A stretch of DNA of 18,523 nucleotides from Pseudomonadota bacterium (GCA_963204845.1 CAUJIL010000256.1:1-18523); one strand, 5' to 3'. Shown: positions 1 through 7,106, counted from the stretch's first letter. Notes: generated by a model from the sequence alone, not told the origin. A program made the numbers and translations.

Positions 1-44
1 CGGACTTCCTCGAGCGTCTGGAGACGTTGGGTGTGCAGTTTCAC
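1..44 (-). CDS. Partial N-terminus of a putative IS transposase/integrase
   Basis: Only the first 14 codons are in the window; the gene runs leftward off the edge. Read on the minus strand from GTG at 44 it gives MKLHTQRLQTLEEV. A GGAGG Shine-Dalgarno (complement of 51-55) lies 6 nt before this GTG. An ATG at 50 abuts the GGAGG and is too close to be used. From memory, the KLHTQRLQTLE opening matches the start of a family of integrase-core transposases of proteobacterial insertion sequences; this is family recall from few residues, not a domain assignment. The two 23-bp repeats just upstream (77-99, 112-134) fit an insertion-sequence end. A host gene with a similar opening is possible. Confidence 0.45.
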   Translation of the reverse strand, partial: MKLHTQRLQTLEEV

Positions 45-76
45 GATCATCCTCCGATGATCCCAAAACCCACCCC

Positions 77-99
77 CTTCAGGCTCACTTCCCGTTGGA
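77..99. repeat. 23-bp imperfect direct repeat, copy 1
   Basis: The copy begins CTTCAGGCTCA and ends CCGTTGGA. It matches the second copy at 112-134 in 20 of 23 positions, and the two starts are 35 nt apart. The pair lies immediately upstream of the leftward transposase-like start at 44, so it may be transposase-binding sequence at the end of an insertion sequence (inference). Confidence 0.6.
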
Positions 100-111
100 A
101 TCACGCCCCCG

Positions 112-134
112 CTTCAGGCTCATGTGCCGTTGGA
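112..134. repeat. 23-bp imperfect direct repeat, copy 2
   Basis: Second copy of the repeat at 77-99, differing at three positions in the middle (ATGTG against ACTTC). It lies about 75 nt upstream of the likely start of the CorB-type transporter. If it marks an insertion-sequence end, the element borders that gene's promoter region. Confidence 0.6.
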
Positions 135-207
135 CAAGGCTGGCGGTTGCCATGCCGCGGCCTTTTATTCACCATACGCATCCCGTCCGATCGAGGCCGC
201 CACGCTC

Positions 208-1467
208 TTGAACGACACCCCGCTGGAACTGCTGTTCGGCATCCTGCTCGCCTGCCTGCTGATGTCGGCGTTCTTTTCCGGCTCCGAGACCGGGATGATG
301 TCGCTGAACCGCTACCGGTTGCGGCACCTGCGCAAGAACCACCGCAGCGCCCGCCTCGCGGCGAAGCTGCTCGATCGTCCGGACCGGCTGATCGGGCTGA
401 TCCTGATCGGCAACAACCTGGTGAACATCCTCGCTTCGGCGATCGCCACCGTGATCGCGCTGCGGCTGTGGGGCGACGCCGGGATCGCGATCGCCACCGG
501 CGCGCTCACCGTCACTATCCTGATCTTCGGCGAGGTCACGCCGAAGACGCTCGCCGCGCTGCACCCGGAGCGGATTGCCTTTCCGGCGGCGTACGTGCTG
601 AACGCGCTGATGTACGTGCTGCAGCCGGCCGTGTGGTGCATCAACCGCGTCACCAACGGCCTGCTGCGGCTGCTCGGAGTCGACCCGGACCGGCGTTCCG
701 ACGACGTGCTGAGCTCCGAGGAACTGCGCACCATCGTCGGCGAGGCGGGTCCGATGATCCCGCCGCGCCACAAGCGCATGCTGCTCAGCATCCTCGACCT
801 CGAGGAGATCACGGTCGACGACATCATGGTGCCGCGCCAGGACATCTTCGGCATCGACCTCGCCGAGGACGACGCCCGCGTGATCGCCGCGCTGCGCGCC
901 AGCGAACACACGCGCGTGCTGCTCTACCGCGAGGACATCGGCAACGTGCAGGGCATACTGCACCTGCGCACCGTGAGCAGCTTCGTGCACGGCGAGCGCC
1001 TGGATCGCGAGGCGATGCAGCGCGCGGCAACGGAGCCCTACTACGTGCCGGAAGGCACGCCGCTGCATACGCAGTTGCTCAACTTCCAGAAGCTCAAACG
1101 ACGCATCGGCATCGTGGTCGACGAGTACGGTTCGGTGCGCGGCCTGGTGACGCTGGAGGACATCCTCGAGGAGATCGTCGGCGAGTTCACCTCGAACATC
1201 GGCAGCCAGTCACCGGAAATCGTCGCCCAGCCCGACGGCAGCTACCGGATCGACGGCGGCACCGCGATCCGCGAAATCAACCGCTCGCTGCACTGGGAGT
1301 TGCCGGTCGACGGGCCGAAGACGCTGAACGGGCTGATCGTCGAGCACCTCGAGACGATTCCCGAAGCGCACGTGGGAATGCGCATCGGGCGCTACCACTT
1401 CGAGATCCTGCAACTGCAGGGCAAGGTGATCCAGAAAGTCCTGGCGCGACGCGCACGGCACGCCTGA
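208..1467 (+). CDS. CorB/HlyC-type CNNM transporter with CBS domains
   Basis: Inner-membrane protein of the CNNM/CorB (YfjD, HlyC/CorC) family, associated with Mg2+/Co2+ homeostasis or efflux. The product is 419 aa if started at TTG 208. That start gives the usual family opening NDTPLELLFG followed by the conserved SAFFSGSETGMMSLNRYRLRHL block. The frame stays open upstream to a GTG at 124, but that extension is not family-like and runs into the 112-134 repeat. The N-terminal about 180 residues are a DUF21 membrane domain including IGNNLVNILAS and FGEVTPKTLA. A CBS pair follows (roughly 200-330, with DIMVPRQDI and VVDEYGSVRGLVTLEDILEEIVGE), then a C-terminal CorC/HlyC domain (roughly 340-419). 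The CBS region probably binds a nucleotide. No clear promoter is seen upstream. The gene converges with the carbonic anhydrase gene. Confidence 0.9.
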   Translation: MNDTPLELLFGILLACLLMSAFFSGSETGMMSLNRYRLRHLRKNHRSARLAAKLLDRPDRLIGLILIGNNLVNILASAIATVIALRLWGDAGIAIATGALTVTILIFGEVTPKTLAALHPERIAFPAAYVLNALMYVLQPAVWCINRVTNGLLRLLGVDPDRRSDDVLSSEELRTIVGEAGPMIPPRHKRMLLSILDLEEITVDDIMVPRQDIFGIDLAEDDARVIAALRASEHTRVLLYREDIGNVQGILHLRTVSSFVHGERLDREAMQRAATEPYYVPEGTPLHTQLLNFQKLKRRIGIVVDEYGSVRGLVTLEDILEEIVGEFTSNIGSQSPEIVAQPDGSYRIDGGTAIREINRSLHWELPVDGPKTLNGLIVEHLETIPEAHVGMRIGRYHFEILQLQGKVIQKVLARRARHA

Positions 1468-1548
1468 AGACGGTGCTCACCCACCGCCCGCGACGCGTGC
1501 GTCGGTGATTTCGCCGCGATGGACGCGCCCTGCGGTGATGCGGCGGCG

Positions 1549-2082
1549 TCAGTCGGCGCCGACGCGACGCAGGCGTTCCCGGAACAAGGCTGCTTTCGCG
1601 CGGTAGCGGCGTGCGCTCTCCTCGAGCCGCGCGCGCTCCTCCCCGCGCAGCGCCCGCTGCACGCGGGCCGGAGAACCGAGCACCAGCGAACCGTCCGGCA
1701 CCTGCATGCCCTCGGTGAGCAGCGCGTTGGCGCCAATCAGGCAGTGGCGCCCGATCACGGCGCCGTTCAGCACCACCGCATTGATGCCGACCAGGCTGCC
1801 GTCACCGATCGTGCAGCCGTGCAGCACCGCCTGGTGCCCCACCGTCACCCGCTCGCCCACGCGCAGCGCAAAGCCGGGGTCGGCGTGCAGCACGCAGTTG
1901 TCCTGCACGTTGGATCCGGCACCGATCACGATCTGCTCGGTATCGGCACGGATCACGGCGCCGAACCAGATGCCGGCCCCGCTGCCGACCGTCACCGCGC
2001 CCACCAGCACCGCATCGGGCGCGAGGAAGCAGTCGGGCGCGAGTTGCGGCGCCACGCCGTCGAGTTCGTAGATCATCGCCAT
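1549..2082 (-). CDS. Gamma-class carbonic anhydrase family protein
   Basis: A 177-aa left-handed beta-helix protein of the YrdA/CaiE/PaaY-like gamma carbonic anhydrase family. Hexapeptide repeats run through residues about 20-140 (VIGAGSNVQDN, VTVGHQAVLHG, VVLNGAVIGRHCLIGANAL). The three zinc ligands expected for the family are present as H66 (CVLHADPG), H83 and H88 (VGHQAVLHG). A helical tail follows (about 145-177), as usual for the fold. Many members of this subgroup show weak or no hydratase activity, so the reaction is not certain. It starts 12 nt after the Nudix stop. An AAGG-type ribosome site precedes ATG 2082; ATG 2076 is an alternative. It is probably the last gene of the queA-tgt operon. 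Confidence 0.92.
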   Translation of the reverse strand: MAMIYELDGVAPQLAPDCFLAPDAVLVGAVTVGSGAGIWFGAVIRADTEQIVIGAGSNVQDNCVLHADPGFALRVGERVTVGHQAVLHGCTIGDGSLVGINAVVLNGAVIGRHCLIGANALLTEGMQVPDGSLVLGSPARVQRALRGEERARLEESARRYRAKAALFRERLRRVGAD

Positions 2083-2094
2083 CGGACACCCTTC

Positions 2095-2664
2095 TCAGCG
2101 CAACAGTTCGACGTGGAAGTCGAACACCGCGTCCAGCAGGTCGATCAGCATCACCGCGGTCAGCCCCCACACCTGCCGCTCGCCCCACGGATACCACGGC
2201 ACGTCCTTCTCGCGCCCCTGGTGCAGCACGCGGTCGATGCGCAGGTTCTCGCGGTGCAGGAAATAGTCGAGCGGAATGCGGTAGACCTCGTCGAGTTCGG
2301 CCCGGTTGGGCTCCAGCCGCACCTGCGCCGGCACGATCGCGACCACCGGGCACACGCGCACGCCGTGACGCGAGGTGCGTCCCGGCAGCGCGCCGACGAT
2401 CTCGACGCAATCCGGGTCGAGCGCGATTTCCTCGTGGCTCTCGCGCAGCGCCGTGTGCACCAGGTCGCGGTCGCCGGGATCGCGGCGTCCGCCCGGAAAC
2501 GCCACCTCGCCGGGATGGGTGCTCATATGCGCGGCCCGCAGCGTCAGGATCAGCTCCGGCTCACGCTGCGCGGTCAGCGCCAGCAGCACGGCCGCGTCGG
2601 CCGCCTCCGCCGGCGGCACGCTGCAGCCGCCGAGGCGCTCGCGCACGCGCTGCAGCCGGCTCAC
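2095..2664 (-). CDS. CoA pyrophosphatase-type Nudix hydrolase (NudL/YeaB-like)
   Basis: A 189-aa Nudix hydrolase of the CoA-pyrophosphatase subgroup, which splits coenzyme A or its derivatives into phosphopantetheine (acyl) and 3',5'-ADP. The subgroup signature ahead of the box is present (LTLRAAHMSTHPGEVAFPGG). The Nudix box follows at about 58-80 with RESHEE, including R74, E75, E78 and E79. The usual box glutamate near residue 65 is Asp, as I recall for E. coli NudL. I place the start at GTG 2664, which forms a GTGA overlap with the YqfO-like stop and gives a length close to E. coli NudL (192 aa). A longer frame reaches 2763, but its extra residues are low-complexity and not family-like. 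Confidence 0.9.
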   Translation of the reverse strand: MSRLQRVRERLGGCSVPPAEAADAAVLLALTAQREPELILTLRAAHMSTHPGEVAFPGGRRDPGDRDLVHTALRESHEEIALDPDCVEIVGALPGRTSRHGVRVCPVVAIVPAQVRLEPNRAELDEVYRIPLDYFLHRENLRIDRVLHQGREKDVPWYPWGERQVWGLTAVMLIDLLDAVFDFHVELLR

Positions 2665-2987
2665 GGAAGCGGCTCCAGGCGCAGCACACCAAAGGCGGGT
2701 TCCTCGTAGGGATGCGCGGCACGCAGTGCCGCCACCACCGCCGCCAGGCAGTCGGCCGCGCACAGCATCTCGATACGCAGCTCCGCCACCCGCTCGTCGC
2801 CACCGGGCGCACCGATGAACGGGCGCGCCGCGGCGCCGGGGCGGAACTGGCCGCTACCCTCGCACTGCCACGCACAACCGCTGTAGGCGCCGATGCGCCC
2901 GGCGCCGGCGGCGAACATCGCCTCCTTCACCGCCTCGGCGTGCGCGCGGTCCACGTAGACGAAGATCTGGTAGGCCGGCGTGCTCAT
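2661..2987 (-). CDS. YqfO/NIF3-insertion-domain-like small protein
   Basis: A 108-aa cytoplasmic protein resembling the stand-alone YqfO-type domain found inserted in some NIF3/YqfO proteins (a CutA-like ferredoxin fold). Features are the YQIFVYVDRAHAEAVKEAMFAAG opening, GRIGAYSGCAWQCEGSGQF in the middle, and the terminal HPYEEPAF motif (about 92-99). The biochemical role of the stand-alone form is not established. Its ATG overlaps the tgt stop (ATGA, 2984-2987) and its stop overlaps the Nudix start (GTGA, 2661-2664). This strongly suggests translational coupling in the queuosine operon. Confidence 0.85.
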   Translation of the reverse strand: MSTPAYQIFVYVDRAHAEAVKEAMFAAGAGRIGAYSGCAWQCEGSGQFRPGAAARPFIGAPGGDERVAELRIEMLCAADCLAAVVAALRAAHPYEEPAFGVLRLEPLP

Positions 2988-4111
2988 GCAGGCTCCCCGG
3001 CACCGGTGTAACGGCGCACGAAATCGTCACGGAAACCGGCATAGCGCCCGGCGGCGATCGCCGCGCGGATGCCGCGCATCAGCTCCTGGTAGAAGTACAG
3101 GTTGTGGATGGTGTTCAGCTGGCTGCCCAGCATCTCGTTGCAGCGGTCCAGATGGTGCAGGTAGGCCCGGCTGAAGTGGCGGCAGGTGTAACACGCACAG
3201 TCCGGATCCACCGGCGCCTCGCTGCGCCGGTTCACGGCATGGCGCAGCTTCAGCACGCCGCGCGAGGTGAACAGCCAGGCGTTGCGCGCGTTGCGGGTGG
3301 GCATCACGCAATCGAACATGTCCACGCCGCGGGCGACCGCATCGAGGATGTCGAGCGGCGTACCCACCCCCATCAGGTAGCGCGGCTGCGCGCGCGGCAG
3401 GCGCGGCCCGAGCTGATCGAGCACCGCCAGCATCTCGTCCCGGGGCTCGCCGACCGACAGGCCGCCGATCGCGTAGCCGTCGAACCCGATCCCCAGCAGC
3501 CCGTCCAGCGAACGCGCGCGCAGGTCCGGGTACATGCCGCCCTGCACGATGCCGAACAGCGCCGAGGGATTGTCACCGTGCGCGATCCGGCTGCGTCCGG
3601 CCCAGCGCAGGCTGAGTTCCATCGAGGCGCGCGCCTGTTCCTCACTGGCCGGATACGGGGTGCACTCGTCGAACACCATCACGACGTCGGAACCCAGATC
3701 GCGCTGCACGCGCATCGAGGTCTCCGGATCGAGAAACACCGCGGCGCCGTCCACCGGCGAGCGGAAACGCACGCCGTCCTCGCCGATGCGCCGCATGTCG
3801 CCGAGGCTGAACACCTGGAAGCCGCCCGAGTCGGTCAGGATCGGCCGGCGCCAGCCCATGAACGCGTGCAGGTCGCCGAGCTCGCGGATGATCTCCGAGC
3901 CGGGGCGCAGCATCAGGTGGAAGGTGTTGCCGAGCACGATCTGCGCTCCGATCTCCTCGAGGTCGCGCGGCAGCATGCCCTTCACGGTCCCGTAGGTACC
4001 CACCGGCATGAACGCCGGCGTCTCGACGTCACCGCGCGCGAAGCGCAACCGGCCTCGCCGCGCCGCGCCGTCGTGCGCGAGCAGATCGAATCCCGCGAAA
4101 CACGTGCTCAC
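2984..4111 (-). CDS. tgt: tRNA-guanine transglycosylase
   Basis: A 375-aa enzyme that swaps guanine-34 in GUN-anticodon tRNAs (Asp, Asn, His, Tyr) for preQ1 during queuosine synthesis. Diagnostic motifs are LTDSGGFQVFSL (active-site D94), FGIVQGGMYPDLR, YAIGGLSVGEP, the nucleophile motif DMFDCVMPTRNARN (about 264-277), and the zinc site C305, C307, C310 with H336 (CxCxxC then a distal His). Length matches the family. The start is GTG 4111, overlapping the queA stop by 4 nt (GTGA), and queA-tgt adjacency is standard. In many gammaproteobacteria yajC-secD-secF follow tgt; here YqfO-like, Nudix and carbonic anhydrase genes do. Confidence 0.98.
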   Translation of the reverse strand: MSTCFAGFDLLAHDGAARRGRLRFARGDVETPAFMPVGTYGTVKGMLPRDLEEIGAQIVLGNTFHLMLRPGSEIIRELGDLHAFMGWRRPILTDSGGFQVFSLGDMRRIGEDGVRFRSPVDGAAVFLDPETSMRVQRDLGSDVVMVFDECTPYPASEEQARASMELSLRWAGRSRIAHGDNPSALFGIVQGGMYPDLRARSLDGLLGIGFDGYAIGGLSVGEPRDEMLAVLDQLGPRLPRAQPRYLMGVGTPLDILDAVARGVDMFDCVMPTRNARNAWLFTSRGVLKLRHAVNRRSEAPVDPDCACYTCRHFSRAYLHHLDRCNEMLGSQLNTIHNLYFYQELMRGIRAAIAAGRYAGFRDDFVRRYTGAGEPA

Positions 4112-5190
4112 CGCAGCACCGCCTCGCGCTGCGCGAGCAACGGGGTGCGCTCGCCGAGCACGAACATGGCGTCGCCGTAGCTGTAGAAACGGTACTCCTG
4201 CGCCACCGCTTCACGGTAGGCCGCGAGCACGCGCTCGCGGCCGGCAAACGCACACACCAGCATCAGCAGCGTCGATTCGGGCAGATGGAAATTCGTGATC
4301 AGCCCGTCGACGACCCGGAAACGGTAACCCGGATAAATGAAGATCGAGGTCTCGCCCTCGTACGGATGGATTCCGTGCTCATCGGCCGCGCTCTCGAGCG
4401 CGCGCAGCGTGGTCGTGCCGACCGCGATCACGCGCCGGCCTTCGGCGTGCGCGCGCGCGACGCGCTCGCACAGCGCCGCGCCGACGTCGATGTGCTCGGC
4501 GTGCATGCGGTGCTGCTCCACGTTGGCGACCCGCACTGGCTGGAAGGTGCCGGCGCCCACGTGCAGCGTGAGGAACGCGGCCTCCACGCCGGCGTCGCGC
4601 AGCCGTGCGAGCAGTGCGTGGTCGAAGTGCAGCCCGGCCGTCGGCGCCGCCACCGCGCCGTCACGCGCCGCGTAGACCGTCTGGTAGCGCTCGCGGTCGA
4701 GCGGCGCGTCGGCGCGATCGATGTACGGCGGCAGCGGCATGTGGCCGATGCGCTCGATCGTCTCCAGCGGCTCGCAGCCGCTCGGGAAGCCGAGCACGAA
4801 GAACTCGCCTTCGCGGCCGAGCACCCGCACACGCACCGCCTCGCGGCCTTCGTCGTCGAGCAGCACGACCTCCGCGCCCTGGCGCGGCTTGCGGCTGGCG
4901 CGCATCTGTGCGAGTACCCGGCCGCCGGCGAGCACGCGTTCGACCAGCAGCTCGACGCCGCCGCCGGTTGCCGGCTTGCAGCCGAACAACCGGGCCGGGA
5001 TCACCCGTGTGTCGTTGAACACGAGCAGGTCGCCCGGTCGGAGCAGCCTACCGATATCGGTGAAACGCAGATGCCGCGGTTGCGGCTCGCGGGGATCGAG
5101 GTACAGCAGGCGGCTGGCCGTGCGGTCGGCGCCCGGTTCGTGCGCGATCAGGCGATCGGGCAGTTCGTAGTGGAAATCGGCGACTCGCAT
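4108..5190 (-). CDS. queA: S-adenosylmethionine:tRNA ribosyltransferase-isomerase
   Basis: A 360-aa enzyme that transfers and isomerises the ribosyl part of SAM onto preQ1-modified tRNA to give epoxyqueuosine. Recognisable motifs are DFHYELPDRLIAHEP at the N-terminus, DLLVFNDTRVIPARLFG, GHMPLPPYI, RYQTVYA, GAVAAPTAGLHF, HVGAGTFQPV, TNFHLPESTLLMLVCAFAG and YRFYSYGDAMF. I chose ATG 5190 because MRVADFHYELP is the normal family start. The frame stays open nine codons further (to 5217), but those residues (MPPLPPGSD) are not family-like. The ribosome site is weak. It is the first gene of a leftward operon reading into tgt, and it diverges from the tRNA-Leu promoter. Confidence 0.98.
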   Translation of the reverse strand: MRVADFHYELPDRLIAHEPGADRTASRLLYLDPREPQPRHLRFTDIGRLLRPGDLLVFNDTRVIPARLFGCKPATGGGVELLVERVLAGGRVLAQMRASRKPRQGAEVVLLDDEGREAVRVRVLGREGEFFVLGFPSGCEPLETIERIGHMPLPPYIDRADAPLDRERYQTVYAARDGAVAAPTAGLHFDHALLARLRDAGVEAAFLTLHVGAGTFQPVRVANVEQHRMHAEHIDVGAALCERVARAHAEGRRVIAVGTTTLRALESAADEHGIHPYEGETSIFIYPGYRFRVVDGLITNFHLPESTLLMLVCAFAGRERVLAAYREAVAQEYRFYSYGDAMFVLGERTPLLAQREAVLR

Positions 5191-5256
5191 GTCTGATCCG
5201 GGCGGCAAAGGCGGCAAGGGTATCGGTGCACCGGCACGATGGCAACGCGGCGCCGG

Positions 5257-5284
5257 TTGCCCTCACCGGGCGCGTTGCTATAAT
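5257..5284 (+). promoter_or_regulatory. Sigma70-type promoter for tRNA-Leu
   Basis: A perfect -10 box TATAAT (5279-5284) is preceded by TG at 5276-5277, making an extended -10. A -35-like TTGCCC lies at 5257-5262 with a 16-nt spacer. The bases after the -10 are GC-rich (GCCGCGCGC), as in discriminators of stringently controlled stable-RNA promoters. The expected start site is about 5291, roughly 10 nt before the mature tRNA 5' end. Confidence 0.8.
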
Positions 5285-5300
5285 GCCGCGCGCTTCACGG

Positions 5301-5388
5301 GCCAGAGTGTCGGAACTGGTAGACGAGACGGACTCAAAATCCGTTGCAGTAGCCCTGCGTGTGGGTTCGAGTCCCACCTCTGGTACCA
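5301..5388 (+). tRNA. tRNA-Leu (anticodon CAA)
   Basis: An 88-nt class II tRNA. The acceptor stem GCCAGAG (5301-5307) pairs with CTCTGGT (one G-U), followed by discriminator A and an encoded CCA ending at 5388. The anticodon arm has stem ACGGA/TCCGT around loop CTCAAAA, so the anticodon is CAA, reading UUG leucine codons. A long variable arm (GCAG...CTGC) fits tRNA-Leu. The T arm is GTGGG-TTCGAGT-CCCAC. I see no convincing terminator before the next promoter at 5476. Confidence 0.96.
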
Positions 5389-5475
5389 AAGCAGCGACCA
5401 ACAGCGCGTATCGGCACGCCATCACCCGGAATGGGACGGATCCCTTCTGCCATACAAATTTATGCAGATTTAACA

Positions 5476-5503
5476 TTGACTTCGGGTCACGATATGCAAG
5501 AAT
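5476..5503 (+). promoter_or_regulatory. Putative promoter of the OprI-like lipoprotein gene
   Basis: TTGACT (5476-5481, 5 of 6 to the -35 consensus) and AAGAAT (5498-5503, 4 of 6 to the -10) are separated by 16 nt. The preceding bases (about 5452-5475) are AT-rich against a very GC-rich background and could act as an UP element. This fits a highly expressed structural lipoprotein. The exact -10 is uncertain. Confidence 0.6.
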
Positions 5504-5549
5504 TTGCGTGCTATCGACCCGATCGCATCTGACATTCAAGGAGACATCA

Positions 5550-5816
5550 ATGCGCACCATGACGAAAAAGGCTGCCCTCGTATCAGCAGCACTGGCCATC
5601 ACGCTGCTGAGCGGCTGCGCCTGCAACGACCGCCTCGACGCACTCGAGACGCGTGTAGGCACCGTCGAGAAGACCGCGAACGACGCGCTGGCCGCTGCCA
5701 ACCGCGCCCAGTCGACCGCCGATGGCGCCGCTGCAGCTGCTGCCGACGCACAGAAGAGCGCGAACGACGCCGTCGAGGCAGTCAGCCGCATGGCCGAGAA
5801 GTGCTGCCGCAAGTGA
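5550..5816 (+). CDS. OprI/Lpp-type alanine-zipper murein lipoprotein
   Basis: An 88-aa exported lipoprotein. It has a signal peptide with lipobox LLSGC, so lipidation is expected at C23. The mature part is an Ala/Asp-rich heptad coiled coil (about 28-80: DALETRVGTVEKTANDALAAANRAQ and onward). It ends SRMAEKCCRK, closely like the terminal RMLEKASRK of Pseudomonas OprI. In the Lpp family the C-terminal lysine can be joined to peptidoglycan, tethering the outer membrane to the wall. The start ATG 5550 has AAGGAG (5538-5543) 6 nt upstream, better than ATG 5559. Two adjacent cysteines before the final RK are unusual relative to Lpp and OprI. The gene has its own promoter and terminator, and the convergent L,D-transpeptidase is a plausible partner enzyme. 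Confidence 0.9.
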   Translation: MRTMTKKAALVSAALAITLLSGCACNDRLDALETRVGTVEKTANDALAAANRAQSTADGAAAAAADAQKSANDAVEAVSRMAEKCCRK

Positions 5817-5822
5817 TCTGAA

Positions 5823-5845
5823 CCGGGAGCCTCTCGGGCTCCCGG
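5823..5845 (+). other. GC-rich hairpin after the lipoprotein stop
   Basis: A perfect 9-bp stem CCGGGAGCC/GGCTCCCGG with a 5-nt loop begins 6 nt after the lipoprotein stop. No T-run follows, so it is not an intrinsic terminator by itself. It may protect the 3' end of the short lipoprotein mRNA or assist the terminator 15 nt downstream (inference). Confidence 0.65.
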
Positions 5846-5860
5846 CGTGATCCTTCAGCG

Positions 5861-5904
5861 AAACCCGCATGAGCCCCGCAAGAGGCTCATGCGGGTTTTT
5901 CTTT
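5861..5904 (+). terminator. Strong rho-independent terminator
   Basis: A 15-bp perfect stem, AAACCCGCATGAGCC (5861-5875) with GGCTCATGCGGGTTT (5884-5898), has an 8-nt loop. A T-rich tract TTTTTCTTT ends at 5904. The T-run lies on the rightward side, so it ends lipoprotein transcription. Leftward it has only three T and would be weak. Confidence 0.95.
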
Positions 5905-6116
5905 CGTGACATTCATTCCGGCCGTTGAGGACGGAGACGCCACACCCCTCCCGCAACTCGCCGCTGCGACTGAACGGCACGGGCGGCGGTCGCCGACGGG
6001 GTGATGAGATCCCGTGCGGGACGCGGAACCGGAGCGGGTGAACCGACGAAGCACCCGCGCGACAGAGCGGCGCGGGTTGACAGGAGAAAGAGCGGGGTGC
6101 GTTCAGCGCGTGCGCT

Positions 6117-6158
6117 TCAGCCGCTGCGCGCGATCGTGCGTCAGTCGCTGCGCGCGAT
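6117..6158. repeat. Tandem duplication at the L,D-transpeptidase stop
   Basis: TCAGYCGCTGCGCGCGAT occurs at 6117-6134 and 6141-6158 with one mismatch and a 24-nt period. On the minus strand the gene's last codons IARSD-stop are repeated just downstream as RT-IARSG-stop, in the same frame. The 24-nt period keeps the frame, so a readthrough product would gain nine residues: one for the stop codon plus eight sense codons. Confidence 0.8.
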
Positions 6159-7070
6159 ATTGGCGGCACCGGTAGCCGACACACGCAACGGAATGCCGGA
6201 CTGATCCACCGCGGCGGCCTTGGCGTCGATCCAGTCGACGTCTACCGGCGCGCGCGTGAGACGATTGGCAAGGTGGATCGCATCAGCCACGGCAGCCTCG
6301 GCGACATGCTGCGTGCGCTGCTCCTCGAGTGCCTCGTGGACCTCGACGTACATCTCGCCGCCCTTCCAGCCGACCTTTACCGGGGTATTGATGATGCGGA
6401 CAGGGGTGCCCCTGGCGACGCGTTTGGCGAACTGCTCGACGTCGGGGTTGTACATGCGGATGCAGCCGGCGCTGACGCGCATGCCGATGCCGAGTTCCTT
6501 GTTCGTGCCGTGGATGTAGTAGCTGCGCGCGCTGAGCTGGATCGCCCACTTGCCCATCGGGTTGTCCGGTCCGGGCGGCACCACGGCCGGCAGGCGGCGC
6601 CCGTTGGCGGCCCAGTCCGCACGGATCGAAGCCGTCGGCACCCAGGTCGGATCCTTGATCACGCCGGTCACCTTCGCCGACACCAGCGGCGTCTCCCACC
6701 CCTCGCGGCCGATGCCGATCGGGTAGGTATCGACGGTGCGGCCGTCGGGCTGGAAGTGATACAGGCGAAACTCCGCGAGGTTGATCACGATGCCCGTGCG
6801 CTCACCGGGCGGCAGGATGAACTGCAGCGGCAGCACCAGCTCGCGCCCCGCGCCGGGCACCCACGGGTTCACGCCGGGGTTCGCGGCGAGCATCTGTCGA
6901 AAGCCCAGACCGTAGGCCTCCGCATAGGTGTTGATCGTGTCCTTGTAGTCGGCCACGCGCACCGTCATCAGCTCGCCGACGATGTCCTCGCCGGGCGGCG
7001 GCATCTCGAACGTGAGGGCGCTGACGTGCAGCGAACAGGACATCGCGAACAGCAGGAACAGCTTGCGCAT
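6141..7070 (-). CDS. LysM and YkuD L,D-transpeptidase (ErfK/YbiS type)
   Basis: A 309-aa exported enzyme that makes 3-3 peptidoglycan cross-links or attaches Lpp-type lipoproteins to the wall. MRKLFLLFAMSCSLHVSA is a signal peptide. A LysM-like segment follows (about 30-80, with DTINTYAEAYGLGFRQMLAANPGVNPW). The YkuD domain (about 93-230) contains the catalytic signature with H187 (IHGTNKELGIGMR) and S200-x-G-C203-I-R205. A variable C-terminal tail of about 75 residues follows. I chose ATG 7070; the frame opens at GTG 7085, which would add five residues without improving the signal peptide. It converges on the OprI-like lipoprotein gene. An ErfK-type gene next to oprI is also known in Pseudomonas (recall), which supports lipoprotein anchoring as the role. 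Confidence 0.93.
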   Translation of the reverse strand: MRKLFLLFAMSCSLHVSALTFEMPPPGEDIVGELMTVRVADYKDTINTYAEAYGLGFRQMLAANPGVNPWVPGAGRELVLPLQFILPPGERTGIVINLAEFRLYHFQPDGRTVDTYPIGIGREGWETPLVSAKVTGVIKDPTWVPTASIRADWAANGRRLPAVVPPGPDNPMGKWAIQLSARSYYIHGTNKELGIGMRVSAGCIRMYNPDVEQFAKRVARGTPVRIINTPVKVGWKGGEMYVEVHEALEEQRTQHVAEAAVADAIHLANRLTRAPVDVDWIDAKAAAVDQSGIPLRVSATGAANIARSD

Positions 7071-7106
7071 CGTTTCGATAATCACGGGAAATTGCTGACG
7101 ACACCC

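Noticed and set aside
1491..1504. Palindrome CGACGCGTGCGTCG as a terminator between the convergent genes
   Set aside because: Short stem with almost no loop and no T-run; expected by chance in such GC-rich DNA.
27..1508. A 493-codon open frame overlapping the CorB-type gene in another frame
   Set aside because: The translation is Arg/Ala/Pro-rich with no recognisable domain, while the overlapping frame is a clear CNNM transporter.
5433..5444. GGGA-CGGA-TCCC stem as a terminator for the tRNA
   Set aside because: Only a 4-bp stem and no T-run.
6053..6077. Stem ACCCGCGC/GCGCGGGT as a terminator of the L,D-transpeptidase gene
   Set aside because: An 8-bp stem is present, but no T-run follows on either strand.
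5855..6184. Leftward small open frame between the terminator and the L,D-transpeptidase
   Set aside because: No family resemblance, it covers the terminator stem and overlaps the end of the L,D-transpeptidase; no ribosome site was evident.
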